A stretch of DNA of 50,846 nt from Actinomycetes bacterium (GTDB lineage Bacteria > Actinomycetota > JAICYB01). This document shows positions 38,197 through 47,282 of this stretch, piece after piece. The stretch spans positions 1 through 50,846 of the forward strand of contig JAICYB010000018.1 of the NCBI GenBank assembly GCA_025934435.1, read 5' to 3'. The position numbers and the translations under genes were made by a program. The notes under the pieces are model-generated. The model was not told the DNA's origin, made no database searches, and was given only the letters and a program-made list of their open reading frames with translations. Position 1 is the stretch's first letter, and the number at the start of each line of letters is the position of its first letter.

Positions 38197-39616
38197 GTCG
38201 TCCGAGGATCGCGATCGCGCGGAGCCAGCAGTGTCGCGCCGTTGCCGAATCGCCGTCGGCGTGACGCGCTCGTCCGAGTAGGGTCAGCAGCTCGGCGACG
38301 CCGAGGTCGTCGCCGAGGATGCGCCGGATCTCGAGCGCTTCGTCGCACCGCACCATCGTGAGCTCCGGGTCGCCCATCGCGAGCGCGACGCGAGCGAGGT
38401 AGGTGAGCGCGAATGCTTCGTCCGATCGGAAGAGCAGTTGGCGGCTGATCGACACCGCTTGTTCGAAGTACTGCTTGGCACCGGCGAAATCCTCGTGCTC
38501 GAACGCCAGCGTCCCGACGTTCACCAACATGTTGATGGTCCCGCGGTGGTGACGGATCGGCTTCCGGATGCGGTAGACGAGTCTCGTCCCGATCCGGATC
38601 AGGTCCTGATACGCGGCCCCCGTGCGTGCGATCACTTCGGACGTCGCGAGGATCTCGCTCGGGTCGGCGTGACCGACGAGTTCGTCGAGCTCTGAGATCG
38701 TCGTGCCGTTCACGACGAACGTCAGCGTCTCTTCGCTCCGGACGAAGCCGCTCGTCACGATCCCTCGGGCGACGGACGTCCGGAGCTCGATCGGACTCGG
38801 GTAATCCGTGATGTCGCGGAGTGCTTGCACGAGCCGGTCGTCGTCGTCCGATCCTGCCCGCGTCATGCCTGCCGCGCAGAGGATCGTCGGACCGCCGGCC
38901 GCGACGTCGCTTCCGAGGAACGCGACGTCGTGCGAGGCGAAGCTGTGCTGTATGCGCGTCACGAGATCGTGCAGGTGTCGCGTCGTCGTCTTCGCTCCGG
39001 CTTCGTCCACGAGCTCGTCGAGGTTCGCGAGATGGATGACCGCGACGGGTACGTCGTGCGTTTGCTCGGAATCGGTCGAGCGGTGGCGCACGATCTCGGG
39101 AACGAATGAAGTACGCGCGAGACCATGCGGCCACGGTGTGGATCGGCGCGGCGCCGTGGGGTACGACTGCACGGCTGCGTCCGACACCCGAGATTGCACG
39201 CGCAGCGCTCGGTGGATCGTCGCGCCGCTCGCGAAGAACTCGCGGTGTCCGCACCCGACGAGGAACACGTTGAAGGCTTCGTCCGCCATGCCGACGGCGA
39301 CGCCGAAACGGGAGCAGAGCGCGGCCCCCGTGGCCTCCGCGTCCGCGTTGCGATCGGGGCCGTCGAAGAAGACGGCGAGACGCCGGCCGGTGAACTTGAG
39401 GACCGTCCCGCCGTAACGTCGCGCGACACCCAGCGCCTCGCCGGGAAGCGCTCGAGCTGCATCAGTCGCCGACGCAACGAGGACGCATCCCTCGACGCGG
39501 TAGTAACGCGTCGCCGGGTCGTTCGCGACCCACCGGCCGACGACCTCAGGGACGAGCGCGCTGAGGTCGAGCCGCGGGACGTCGCCGACGACTGCACGCT
39601 CTGCTCGAACTCTCAC
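38162..39616 (-). CDS. Degenerate tandem cyclase-like protein with TPR domain
   Basis: This 484-residue protein lines up with class III cyclases but lacks the catalytic residues. Where the active neighbour has FADLSGF it has LVASATD; where that has DKIIGDCVMAVF it has LKFTGRRLAVFF; where that has GDTVNTAARLQ it has GATIHRALRVQ. A second cyclase-like half follows (VAVIHLANLDEL ... FVVNGTTISELDEL). The last 130 residues are TPR helices (YFEQAVSISRQLL). It is likely a pseudo-enzyme that binds nucleotide or its partner cyclase. GTG start, 77 bp after the cyclase-AAA-TPR gene on the same strand. Confidence 0.7.
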   Translation of the reverse strand: MRVRAERAVVGDVPRLDLSALVPEVVGRWVANDPATRYYRVEGCVLVASATDAARALPGEALGVARRYGGTVLKFTGRRLAVFFDGPDRNADAEATGAALCSRFGVAVGMADEAFNVFLVGCGHREFFASGATIHRALRVQSRVSDAAVQSYPTAPRRSTPWPHGLARTSFVPEIVRHRSTDSEQTHDVPVAVIHLANLDELVDEAGAKTTTRHLHDLVTRIQHSFASHDVAFLGSDVAAGGPTILCAAGMTRAGSDDDDRLVQALRDITDYPSPIELRTSVARGIVTSGFVRSEETLTFVVNGTTISELDELVGHADPSEILATSEVIARTGAAYQDLIRIGTRLVYRIRKPIRHHRGTINMLVNVGTLAFEHEDFAGAKQYFEQAVSISRQLLFRSDEAFALTYLARVALAMGDPELTMVRCDEALEIRRILGDDLGVAELLTLLGRARHADGDSATARHCWLRAIAILGRLRTSAAAEPSA

Positions 39617-39693
39617 GTGTGCCTCTCCCTGCTCGGATGCACATCATGGGGTAGCGCGTCGCGGCGTTCCATGTATCAATACGCACTCGCCGG

Positions 39694-42600
39694 TTACTGA
39701 CTGGTCGACGCGCGGCGGATCGGGATGACCGATCCCTCGCCGGGTGCGAGGCGGGCGATCTCGGCGTGGATGTCTTCCACGGTGGCGGTCGCACCGATGC
39801 TGTCGAAGAGCGCTCGTGCGCGTTCGAGACGGTCGACCGCTCCCGCCGGGTCGCCCACCTGCTCGAGTGCGCGTGCCTCGGCGAGTACCGCTTCGGCGAG
39901 CGTGATGGGTGTGGCTTCGAGCAATGGTTGCGCGATGGCGAAGCGTTGGCGCATGACGGCATCGTCATCTTCGGCCGCGGCCAGCAGCGCCTCGGCGACG
40001 AGCGCATATGCGCGTGCATACATATCGTCGGGGTGGGCCAGTTCGGTAGCGAGTGCGGCGTAGTCGCGCGCTTCGCTGACGCGCTTCTGGCGAAGCAGCG
40101 CATCCACCAGCGACCTGCACACACGCGAAACCGTCGGGCCGCCGATCTCGCGAGCGATCGGCAAGGCGGTGCGCAGGTACAGGACGGCTTTGCGCATGTC
40201 GCCTCGCGTGAGCAGCTCCAGGTCGGCGCGCCATACGAGCGTCTGCACGCGCATGTGGCGATCGTCCGTGCGCTCGAGCCAGTCGGACGCACGCGCGAGG
40301 TCGTCGTCCGCGAGATCCCGCGGACCGCGGTACGTACGGACGTACCCGAGGATCGCCGTGATCCACGAGAGGTGACGAAGGCTGCCGCGTGCTTCCGCGA
40401 GGGTCGTGGCGCGGGCGAGCTCGGTTTCCGCCGCGTCGAGCTTGCCGATGTTGAACATCAGTGCGCCGAGTCGAACCTGCAGCGTGAGTGTGAGTTCCGC
40501 GTCCCCGATCTCTTCGGCGAGCGCCAGTGCGCCCCGCAGGTTCTCCTCCGCCTTGACCGGCGCGCCGTCGAAGAGCTCGTCGAGGACGGCCCGCTGCCAC
40601 ATCGTGCGGATCCGGATGGCGAGATCGTCGAGCTCGCGTGCGATGCGCTCGGCCTCCTCGACGCGAGCCTTCGCCTCGGTGACTCGTCCCATGATGATGT
40701 CGGTCTCGACGAGGCTGATCAGCGCGCGGACGCGAACATCCGGCCGGCTCAGCGCCAGCGCGTCGTCCGCGACGCGCTCCTGCGCCGCGCACGCGTCGTC
40801 GTAGCGTCCGATGGCGGTGAGGTTCCGCGAGAGCTGCAGGCGAAGCTCGATCGCCGTCTCGGGATAGGAGTCTCCGATCAGCGCGAGTCCGCGTTCGAAG
40901 AAGCGGACCGCTTCGTGCGCGCCTTCATGTGACGTTGCCTTGTCTCCGGCGCGCATCAACGCGTTCGCGGCGTCGAGCACGGGCGGCGCGTGCGTGGTGC
41001 GCGCGATCTCTCGAGCGATGAGGCAGGACTGCTCGAGGTGGTAGGCGATGATCTCGATGAACTCGTCACCACCGGCTGCGATCCAGTCGCCGCAGCGTGC
41101 ATGCAAGCGGACGCGCTCGGTCTTCGGGATCCGGTCGTAGACGACGTCGCGGATCAAGCCGTGACAGAAGATCCATTCTCGCTGGCCGGATATCGAAGAC
41201 GAGGACGCTTCACGGACGACGTCGTGACGTTCGAGCTCGCGCAGGAGCTCGTCGGTGTCGCCGTCGTCGCCGTCCAGGTGCGCCACGGCGCCCGTCCAGA
41301 ACGACTGACCGATCACGGACGCGCGTCCCGCCGTCCGTTTCAGCACCGCGTCCAAACGGTCGAGACGCGCGGCGATCAGGCCGCGAAGGCTCGACGGGAC
41401 TTGGAGTGCGGCGACCTTGGAGTCGTCGATGTTCCCGTGTTCGTCGATCGCGCCGGCTTCGACGAGCATGCGCACGGTTTCCTCGAGGAAGAGCGGGTTC
41501 CCATCACCCTTCGCGAGCAGGTCCGCGAGGGCCGGATGCGCCGCGGCGTCCGGCCCGATGAGGCGTTCGACCAGGACGTGACCATCTTCCGCGGTCAGAG
41601 CCTTGAGCTCGATCGACCGGCGCTGCTTGTGCTGCGCGACGAGCTGCGGCCGTTCGGTCGCGAGCTCCGGACGTCCGGTCGCGATGACGAGCAGTGGTGC
41701 GTCCTCCGGCAGATCGACGAACGAGCCCATCAGCTCGATCAGGGCATCTTCCGCCCAGTGCAGGTCCTCGAAGACGAGCATGATCGGCTTCGTTCGAGCG
41801 GCGAGCTGGAAGACGCGGCGGATACCCCAATGGAGCTCGCCTTTCGTGATCTCCGTCGCTTCGTACGTGCCACGCGGTGTCGTCGGCGCGGCGACGAGGT
41901 GCGCAAGAGCGACGGCCATCGTTCGCAGCTCGTCGAGATCGTCCGAACCGAGACTCTCGAGGAACGTTCCGAGCTTGCGTGACGACTCGGTCGTGTCGTC
42001 GTCGAGCTGGATGCCCGCGGCGGCCTTCACCATCTCGATCACGGGCCAGTACGTCGTCCCATCGCCGTACGCGAGCGCGCGGCCGGTGAGGACCGTCGCC
42101 GAGTCGCCGAGCCGTTCGGTCATCCCGCCGACGAGTCGCGATTTCCCGATACCGGGATCGCCGACGATCGTCGCGAGGTACGGCATGCGTTGCGACCGGA
42201 CGAGCTCCCACAGTTCCCAGATACGCGCGATCTCGGCGGTTCGTCCGACGAGTGGGATCTCGGGAGTGATGCGGCGAGTTCCCTTCGCGTCGACGGCGCG
42301 CCACGCCGGCACGGGCTCGGCTTTGTTCTTCGCTTTGATCGGTTCGACCTCGATGAATTCGACGGCGGACGAAGCACCGCTGTACGTCTCGGCCCCCACG
42401 AGGATCTCGCCCTTGTTCGCTGCGCCTTGCAGGCGCGCCGCGGTGTTCACCGTGTCGCCGAGAGCTGTGTAGCGTCCGTCGGGGCCGACGGGGGACCAGA
42501 TCGCTTCGCCCGTGTTGATGCCGACGCAGAGTGCGAGACCGAAGAACTTCTCGCTCCGCGTCTTGACGCATGCTTGCATGTCGAGGGCCGCGCGTACCGC

Positions 42601-42936
42601 GCGCTCGGCGTCGTCCTCGTGTGCGACGGGCGCGCCGAAGACCGCCATCACGCAGTCGCCGATGATCTTGTCGACCGTCCCGCCGTAGCGGGCGACGATG
42701 TCGCTCAGCTGGTCGGCGGTTTCCTTCGCGAGCGCACGGACGTCCTCGACGTCCGAACCTTCCGAGAACGCGGTGAAACCCGAAAGGTCGGCGAAGACAA
42801 CGCTGAGGACGCGGCGCTCACCGAGCTCGGCGTCGGCGGCTTCGAGCTTCGCGCCGCAGCCGAGACAGAAGTTGGCCCGAACGGGGTTCGACTCTCCGCA
42901 CGTACCGCAGAGTCGTTCCCCGTTCGGGCCGGACAC
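39694..42936 (-). CDS. Adenylate cyclase with zinc ribbon, AAA ATPase and TPR domains
   Basis: This protein of about 1080 residues has, in order: a zinc ribbon (CGTCGE, CLGCG); a class III cyclase (about residues 40-200) with both metal Asp (VFADLSGF, KIIGDCVMAVFG), the substrate Lys and Asp, and the transition-state Asn and Arg (GDTVNTAARLQ); a STAND/AAA ATPase with Walker A GDPGIGKSR and VFEDLHWAEDALIEL; and a long C-terminal TPR region. All catalytic residues are intact, so it should make cAMP. The plan resembles mammalian soluble adenylyl cyclase and many actinobacterial relatives. The GTG at 42936 has a proper 5-nt spacing from AAGGAG; the GTG two codons earlier touches it. Confidence 0.9.
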   Translation of the reverse strand: MSGPNGERLCGTCGESNPVRANFCLGCGAKLEAADAELGERRVLSVVFADLSGFTAFSEGSDVEDVRALAKETADQLSDIVARYGGTVDKIIGDCVMAVFGAPVAHEDDAERAVRAALDMQACVKTRSEKFFGLALCVGINTGEAIWSPVGPDGRYTALGDTVNTAARLQGAANKGEILVGAETYSGASSAVEFIEVEPIKAKNKAEPVPAWRAVDAKGTRRITPEIPLVGRTAEIARIWELWELVRSQRMPYLATIVGDPGIGKSRLVGGMTERLGDSATVLTGRALAYGDGTTYWPVIEMVKAAAGIQLDDDTTESSRKLGTFLESLGSDDLDELRTMAVALAHLVAAPTTPRGTYEATEITKGELHWGIRRVFQLAARTKPIMLVFEDLHWAEDALIELMGSFVDLPEDAPLLVIATGRPELATERPQLVAQHKQRRSIELKALTAEDGHVLVERLIGPDAAAHPALADLLAKGDGNPLFLEETVRMLVEAGAIDEHGNIDDSKVAALQVPSSLRGLIAARLDRLDAVLKRTAGRASVIGQSFWTGAVAHLDGDDGDTDELLRELERHDVVREASSSSISGQREWIFCHGLIRDVVYDRIPKTERVRLHARCGDWIAAGGDEFIEIIAYHLEQSCLIAREIARTTHAPPVLDAANALMRAGDKATSHEGAHEAVRFFERGLALIGDSYPETAIELRLQLSRNLTAIGRYDDACAAQERVADDALALSRPDVRVRALISLVETDIIMGRVTEAKARVEEAERIARELDDLAIRIRTMWQRAVLDELFDGAPVKAEENLRGALALAEEIGDAELTLTLQVRLGALMFNIGKLDAAETELARATTLAEARGSLRHLSWITAILGYVRTYRGPRDLADDDLARASDWLERTDDRHMRVQTLVWRADLELLTRGDMRKAVLYLRTALPIAREIGGPTVSRVCRSLVDALLRQKRVSEARDYAALATELAHPDDMYARAYALVAEALLAAAEDDDAVMRQRFAIAQPLLEATPITLAEAVLAEARALEQVGDPAGAVDRLERARALFDSIGATATVEDIHAEIARLAPGEGSVIPIRRASTSQ

Positions 42937-42956
42937 ATCCACTCCTTAGTTCAGGT

Positions 42957-45257
42957 TCAGCACGGGATGACGGCCACCACGGTGCCGGTGCCCGTTCCAC
43001 CCGAGTTCGGGCTGTAGCCCGGGTTCGTCTTGACGATGACCAGCTTGACCGTGTTGCCGCTGAACTTCGTCGACGTCAATGTCGTGCTCGACGTCACCTT
43101 GCTCGTCACGATCGTTCCCATGTACTGCGGGATGGCGCTCGCCGGTGGCGCGCTGGCCCCGCCGGTCGACGTCCAGTTCGTGCCGCACGTCGGCTTCGCC
43201 GCCGAGTTCTCGAATCCTTTGAAGGCGGACGGAGCCGCGCCGCCCGACAGCGTGTTCGTGCTCGTCCACTGGCTTCCCCACCACGTCACGTTCGTGCCTA
43301 CCGCCGAGTTGCCGTCGCCGATCGCGAAGGCACCGCCCGTCGGGAAAGCGTATCCCTGAAGCGAGCTCGTCGCGGATGCGGACGAACCACCCTTGTCGTT
43401 GACGGTCGTCGTGATCGTGTACGCCCCGACCTTCGAGTAGGTGTGGGAGCCGGAGACGTTGAAGCTTCCGCCGCCGTTCGACGTCACGGTGCCGGCACTG
43501 GCGGCCGTCCCGTCGCCCCAGTTGATCGAAGCGGTGAAATCGGAGACGGGGGCGGCTGCGTTGGCGTCCGTGAAGCTCGCGACCGCGCCGCTGAACGCCG
43601 TGCTCGATGCGCTGAGCGACTTGCCCGACGCCGTGAGCGGTGCGTCCGACACGGTGGCGTTCGACAACGCCTGACCGGCCGTCGTCGAGCCGCTCGTGAG
43701 CGTCGTCGTCACGGGGTAGGTGCCTTCGTCGGCGTAGGTGTGCGTACCGTTCACCGCGAACGATCCGCTGCCGCCGCTCACCGTGCCGGCACTCTGCGAT
43801 CCGTCGCCCCAGTCGATCGAGGCGGTGAAACCGGAGGCGCTCGTGTTCGTGTCGGAGAACGTCGCGGTCTGTCCGTTGAAGGACTGACCCTCGACGGCGG
43901 ACACGTCCGTGCCCGCGCCCGTCACGCCGTTCCCGGCGCACGCGACGTCGTTGTTCTGCTCGCAATCGAGGGTCGCGTGCACGTCGTGCCCGGCGAAGTC
44001 GACCGTCTTCTGTTGCGTCTTCGTACCGGCCGCCATGTTCGCGTTGAGCTCGCCGTTCCAGTTGCCGTCGGCGTGTCCCGTGGCGGCGATGGAGACGATC
44101 TGGTGTGTTCCGTCCGGCGCGGAGAGCGTGCTCTTCTCGTTGGACGTTTCCGTCCACGGACTCAAACGACCGATGGAGCCGAGGAGGATCTCGTCGTACT
44201 GCGCACGTGTCCCGGGGATCGCCTGGCCGAGCAGTCCTTGCGACTGCATCGTCCAGTTCTTCGTGAGTCCGTCCGACGCGCCGGCCGTCCCGTTGTCGAC
44301 CGTCGTGCCCGGGAGGTTGTTCGGCGTCTGCACGTCGTTCTGGGCGAGCCACTCCGTCTGACCGTTGCGACCCTGCTGCTGGTTCCCCTGGGAGCTCGTG
44401 AGGTCCGTCCCGTTCTCGTTCTTGACGTCGGCCTCACGAACCTTGAGGAAGTTCGTGCTCGCGGCGCCGTTCGCGCGCTGGTACACGCATGCGTTGCCGT
44501 TCGCGAGCGCGGTGCCCTCGCAAGCGCTCGTGTCGACGTCGGACGTCGATGGGATCGCCTTGCTGTCCTGGAGCTCCGTCGTCGGACCTCCGCGAGCCGT
44601 CGAAGTGAGGGTGCGGTTGAGCTGCAGCGTTGCGGAGTTGTTCCCCGCGCCACTCGCGAGCTGCTTCACGCCCGCGAAGACGAAGGAGTCTTGCGTGTGC
44701 GTGACGGGCGTCGAGGCATCGACGACCGAGTTGGCTTGCTCGTTGATCGTGGTCGTCGCGGTGAGCGTGTTGTTGCCGTTCGTCGACGTTTGACTCGTCA
44801 CGAGTCGCTGCGCCGCGCTCTGGGTCACGGTCGCGAAGTTCAACGATCCCGAGGACGGGGCAGCGCTGAACGTCGCGTTGATCGTGTTGCCGCCGTCGCC
44901 CTTCTGCGTGACCGCACATGTCTGGGTCGAGGCCGCAGCCGTCGTCGAGATGTTGCACGTGGCTTTGTTCGGCCCGGACGTGTTGTTCTGCGTCGCGGAT
45001 CCGCCGTCGCCCTGGGCCTCGTAGACGTTCTGTCCACCGGCGGTGTTCTGGACGACGTTCGTGTCCGTCGTGCAGTTCCATCCCGCGCCGGGGCAGTCCG
45101 CGGACGGACCGGCGAAGTTGTTCACCGGAAGGAGGGTGCTCCCTTGGGTCGTCGTCGCCGACGCCACCGTCGTCCCCCCCAGGATCATCGCCGCGATCAC
45201 TGCGACAACGCTTCCGAGCGCGCCTATACGCGCGCGCCAGCCAGCAGGCTTCGCCAT
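42957..45257 (-). CDS. Secreted surface protein with PKD-like repeats
   Basis: This 766-residue exported protein has signal IGALGSVVAVIAAMILGGTT with a cut likely after VASA. The N-terminal 450 residues are Asn/Thr/Gln/Ser-rich and beta-prone with several Cys. Two PKD-like repeats follow, each with a WGDG turn and an HTY strand (SIDWGDGSQSAG ... GTHTYADEG; SINWGDGTAASAG ... GSHTYSKVG). The C-terminal 110 residues (FAIGDGNSAVG, VTWWGSQW, FKGFENSAAKPTCG, KTNPGYSPNSG) look like a conserved domain of actinobacterial secreted proteins; it ends in Cys. It lies 20 bp before the adenylate cyclase gene on the same strand, so both may be co-expressed. No sortase motif. Confidence 0.82.
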   Translation of the reverse strand: MAKPAGWRARIGALGSVVAVIAAMILGGTTVASATTTQGSTLLPVNNFAGPSADCPGAGWNCTTDTNVVQNTAGGQNVYEAQGDGGSATQNNTSGPNKATCNISTTAAASTQTCAVTQKGDGGNTINATFSAAPSSGSLNFATVTQSAAQRLVTSQTSTNGNNTLTATTTINEQANSVVDASTPVTHTQDSFVFAGVKQLASGAGNNSATLQLNRTLTSTARGGPTTELQDSKAIPSTSDVDTSACEGTALANGNACVYQRANGAASTNFLKVREADVKNENGTDLTSSQGNQQQGRNGQTEWLAQNDVQTPNNLPGTTVDNGTAGASDGLTKNWTMQSQGLLGQAIPGTRAQYDEILLGSIGRLSPWTETSNEKSTLSAPDGTHQIVSIAATGHADGNWNGELNANMAAGTKTQQKTVDFAGHDVHATLDCEQNNDVACAGNGVTGAGTDVSAVEGQSFNGQTATFSDTNTSASGFTASIDWGDGSQSAGTVSGGSGSFAVNGTHTYADEGTYPVTTTLTSGSTTAGQALSNATVSDAPLTASGKSLSASSTAFSGAVASFTDANAAAPVSDFTASINWGDGTAASAGTVTSNGGGSFNVSGSHTYSKVGAYTITTTVNDKGGSSASATSSLQGYAFPTGGAFAIGDGNSAVGTNVTWWGSQWTSTNTLSGGAAPSAFKGFENSAAKPTCGTNWTSTGGASAPPASAIPQYMGTIVTSKVTSSTTLTSTKFSGNTVKLVIVKTNPGYSPNSGGTGTGTVVAVIPC

Positions 45258-45324
45258 CCTTGTCCTCCGCTCTTTCGCTCTGTCCCGCTACTGAAGGGGC
45301 CTTCGCCCCCGCTCTCACGCCAGG

Positions 45325-45351
45325 CTAGTGGGCGGGGGGACGCCCCACTAG
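45325..45351. repeat. Inverted repeat upstream of the PKD protein gene
   Basis: CTAGTGGG (45325-45332) and CCCACTAG (45344-45351) pair perfectly, with two more inner pairs and one bulged base. It lies between the PKD protein start and the tRNA gene, about 50 bp downstream of the tRNA on the minus strand. It may be a terminator for the tRNA or an operator; no T-run is present on the minus strand. Confidence 0.4.
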
Positions 45352-45401
45352 GTCATTTTCCACACTCCGACCAGCGGATATGGGCATCGAAATGGTGAGA
45401 G

Positions 45402-45473
45402 AGCCGGAGGCGGGGATTGAACCCGCGACCTCACGCTTACAAGGCGCGTGCTCTGCCACTGAGCTACTCCGGC
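45402..45473 (-). tRNA. tRNA-Thr(UGU)
   Basis: Read on the minus strand it folds into a full cloverleaf: 7-bp acceptor stem GCCGGAG/CTCCGGC, D arm GCTC...GAGC, anticodon stem CGCGC/GCGTG with loop CTTGTAA (anticodon TGT), short variable loop, and T arm GCGGG-TTCAATC-CCCGC. It reads ACA codons. The 3' CCA is not encoded. It occupies part of a 288-bp gap without protein genes. Confidence 0.95.
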
Positions 45474-45544
45474 GCGGGCTCATCGTAGCCGTCGCCGGGG
45501 TTCGACCAGGTTCTGAGACGTGACAGCGCGGGTAGTCGTCGCGT

Positions 45545-46195
45545 GTGACCAGCGCTTCTACTGCCCTTCAGCGCAACACGCCCCTGAAGGTCGCCGTCCG
45601 GATCCTGATCCTCATCCGGATCGCCATCTCCATCGCCGCCTTCCCGCTCGCGCCGTTCCTCTACCGGAAGCATTTCGTGATCCTCGTCCTGATGCGTCCG
45701 ACGAAGGACGTCCTTCTCGCGGCCGGCTTCCTCATCCACCTCCATAAGGTCGGGCTCATCCCGGTCGTGGCGGCGGCGGTCCCGCTCGGGCTCGTCGGCG
45801 TCTGGCTCCCGTACTTCCTGGGCCAGATCCACGGCAAAGAGCTCCGGTCCGGCGACGTCCCACGCTTCGCGAAGCGGATCCTCGACCCGAAACGGACGAA
45901 GAAGATGCAGAAACTCCTCAAGCGCCGAGGCAACGCCCTGATCTTCCTCGGACGCCTCGCCCTGTTCCCATCGGCCCTCGTCGGGACGGCGGCCGGTGCC
46001 GGTGAGGTGCCGGGGAAGGAGTTCTTCCCGGTGGACATCGCCGGCGCTCTCACGTCGATCGCGGAGGCGATCGGGTTCGGCTACGTCCTCGGCGCCGCCT
46101 ACAAGGCCGCCGGTCCGTGGCTCACCGGTGTCGCTGCGGGGGCCGGAGTAGCCGCCGCGTTCATCGCCGCGAGATTCCTGCGCCGCGAAACCTGA
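45545..46195 (+). CDS. DedA/VTT-like membrane protein
   Basis: This 216-residue protein has about five hydrophobic segments. The core FLGRLALFPSALVGTAAGAG followed by FFPVDIAGALTSIAEAIGFG resembles the SNARE-associated/VTT domain of DedA proteins (Arg, Pro and Gly positions), which flip or scramble lipids. The C-terminal end is basic after a last TM helix. Two GTG codons (45543 out of frame, 45545 in frame) lie close; TAGTCG 6 nt upstream is only a weak -10 match. It is convergent with topoisomerase IB, 3 bp apart. Confidence 0.7.
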   Translation: MTSASTALQRNTPLKVAVRILILIRIAISIAAFPLAPFLYRKHFVILVLMRPTKDVLLAAGFLIHLHKVGLIPVVAAAVPLGLVGVWLPYFLGQIHGKELRSGDVPRFAKRILDPKRTKKMQKLLKRRGNALIFLGRLALFPSALVGTAAGAGEVPGKEFFPVDIAGALTSIAEAIGFGYVLGAAYKAAGPWLTGVAAGAGVAAAFIAARFLRRET

Positions 46196-46198
46196 GCG

Positions 46199-47224
46199 CT
46201 ACGCGGCTTTGCGCGACCGTCGCGCGCGAGACTTGAGGAACCCGAGCAGGAAGCGTTCGTCGGAGTGAAGGCCGTGCGCGGCGGGCGGTGACGGATGTCG
46301 CTCGGCATACCTATGGAGTGATCCGTCCATGTAGCCGGCGATGACTTCGGGATGGATGTAGCTCGCGCGACAGACGGCGCGCGTGTTCCCGAGCTCGCCG
46401 GCGACGACGTCGATCGCCGCGACGACGTTCGCGTTCAGCTCCTTCTGTGTTTCTTCGAGCGGTGCGTGGCGGAGCTCGCGCGCGGCGATGACGGTGGCCG
46501 CCCACGTCCGGAAGTCCTTGGCTGAGAATTCGGCCCCCGTTATGCCGCGGAGGTACTCGTTCACGTCGGACGAACCGACCGGCGCATGCCCACCTTCGTC
46601 GTCCAAGTACTGGAACAGGATCTGCCCGGGCACGTCCTGGCATTTCTTCACGATGTGGACGATGCGCTTGTCGTCGATGTACGCGTCGTGCTCCTTGCCC
46701 GCTTTGCCGCGGTAGCGAAGACGAAGTGTCGAGCCGTCGAAGCGCGCGTGACGGTCTCGAAGCGTGGTGAGGCCGAACGATCCGTTCGAGCGCGTGTAGC
46801 ACTCGTTCCCGATACGCGCGAAGCAGCAATCGAGGAGCGCGACGACCGTCGCAACGACGCGCTCCTTCGGCAGGCCGGTCAGGGCCATGTCCTTCCGAAC
46901 CCGGCGGCGCAGCGCCGGGAGCGCGTCGCCGAACGCGATCGTCCGCTCGAACTTCGACTCGTCGCGCACGGCTCGCCAGCGTTCGTGATAGCGGTACTGC
47001 TTGCGCCCCTTGGCGTCGCGTCCCGTCGCTTGGATGTGGCCGTTCGCGCTGGTGCAGATCCAGACGTCCGTCCACGCCGGGGGTATCGCCAGCTTGCGGA
47101 TCCGATCGACATCTCGCACGCGTGATCCGTCCGGCGCGATGTACGTGAAGCCGCGTCCGGCACGACGGCGTCGGATGCCGGGCTCTTCATCGCTCACGTA
47201 GCGGAGTCCGGGAACGGCGATCAT
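46199..47224 (-). CDS. DNA topoisomerase IB
   Basis: This 341-residue poxvirus-type bacterial topoisomerase IB relaxes supercoils through a 3'-phosphotyrosine. It has an N-terminal domain (GRGFTYIAPDGSRV, IRKLAIPPAWTDVWICTS) and a catalytic domain with CYTRSNGSFGLTTLRDRHA, RYRGKAGKEHD, KDFRTWAATVIAA and the active Tyr in RASYIHPEVIAGY. The length suits the family. The ATG start was chosen because the protein family begins close to LRYVSDEEPGIRR; a longer upstream frame adds only a basic extension. It diverges from the thioesterase gene. Confidence 0.94.
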   Translation of the reverse strand: MIAVPGLRYVSDEEPGIRRRRAGRGFTYIAPDGSRVRDVDRIRKLAIPPAWTDVWICTSANGHIQATGRDAKGRKQYRYHERWRAVRDESKFERTIAFGDALPALRRRVRKDMALTGLPKERVVATVVALLDCCFARIGNECYTRSNGSFGLTTLRDRHARFDGSTLRLRYRGKAGKEHDAYIDDKRIVHIVKKCQDVPGQILFQYLDDEGGHAPVGSSDVNEYLRGITGAEFSAKDFRTWAATVIAARELRHAPLEETQKELNANVVAAIDVVAGELGNTRAVCRASYIHPEVIAGYMDGSLHRYAERHPSPPAAHGLHSDERFLLGFLKSRARRSRKAA

Positions 47225-47269
47225 GATCGAAGCGATACCCGGAGGTGGACTCACCCCATTCGCCGTCGA

Positions 47270-47275
47270 TACCGT
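47270..47275 (+). promoter_or_regulatory. -10 box of the thioesterase gene (leaderless)
   Basis: TACCGT ends 7 nt before the GTG start at 47283. An upstream in-frame ATG at 47223 overlaps the start codon of the divergent topoisomerase gene and lies before this box. Confidence 0.5.
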
Positions 47276-47282
47276 CGGCCGG

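Noticed and set aside
43443..45398. 651-codon open frame antisense to the PKD protein
   Set aside because: Arg/Val-rich composition, no domain, and the minus-strand frame has a signal peptide and PKD repeats.
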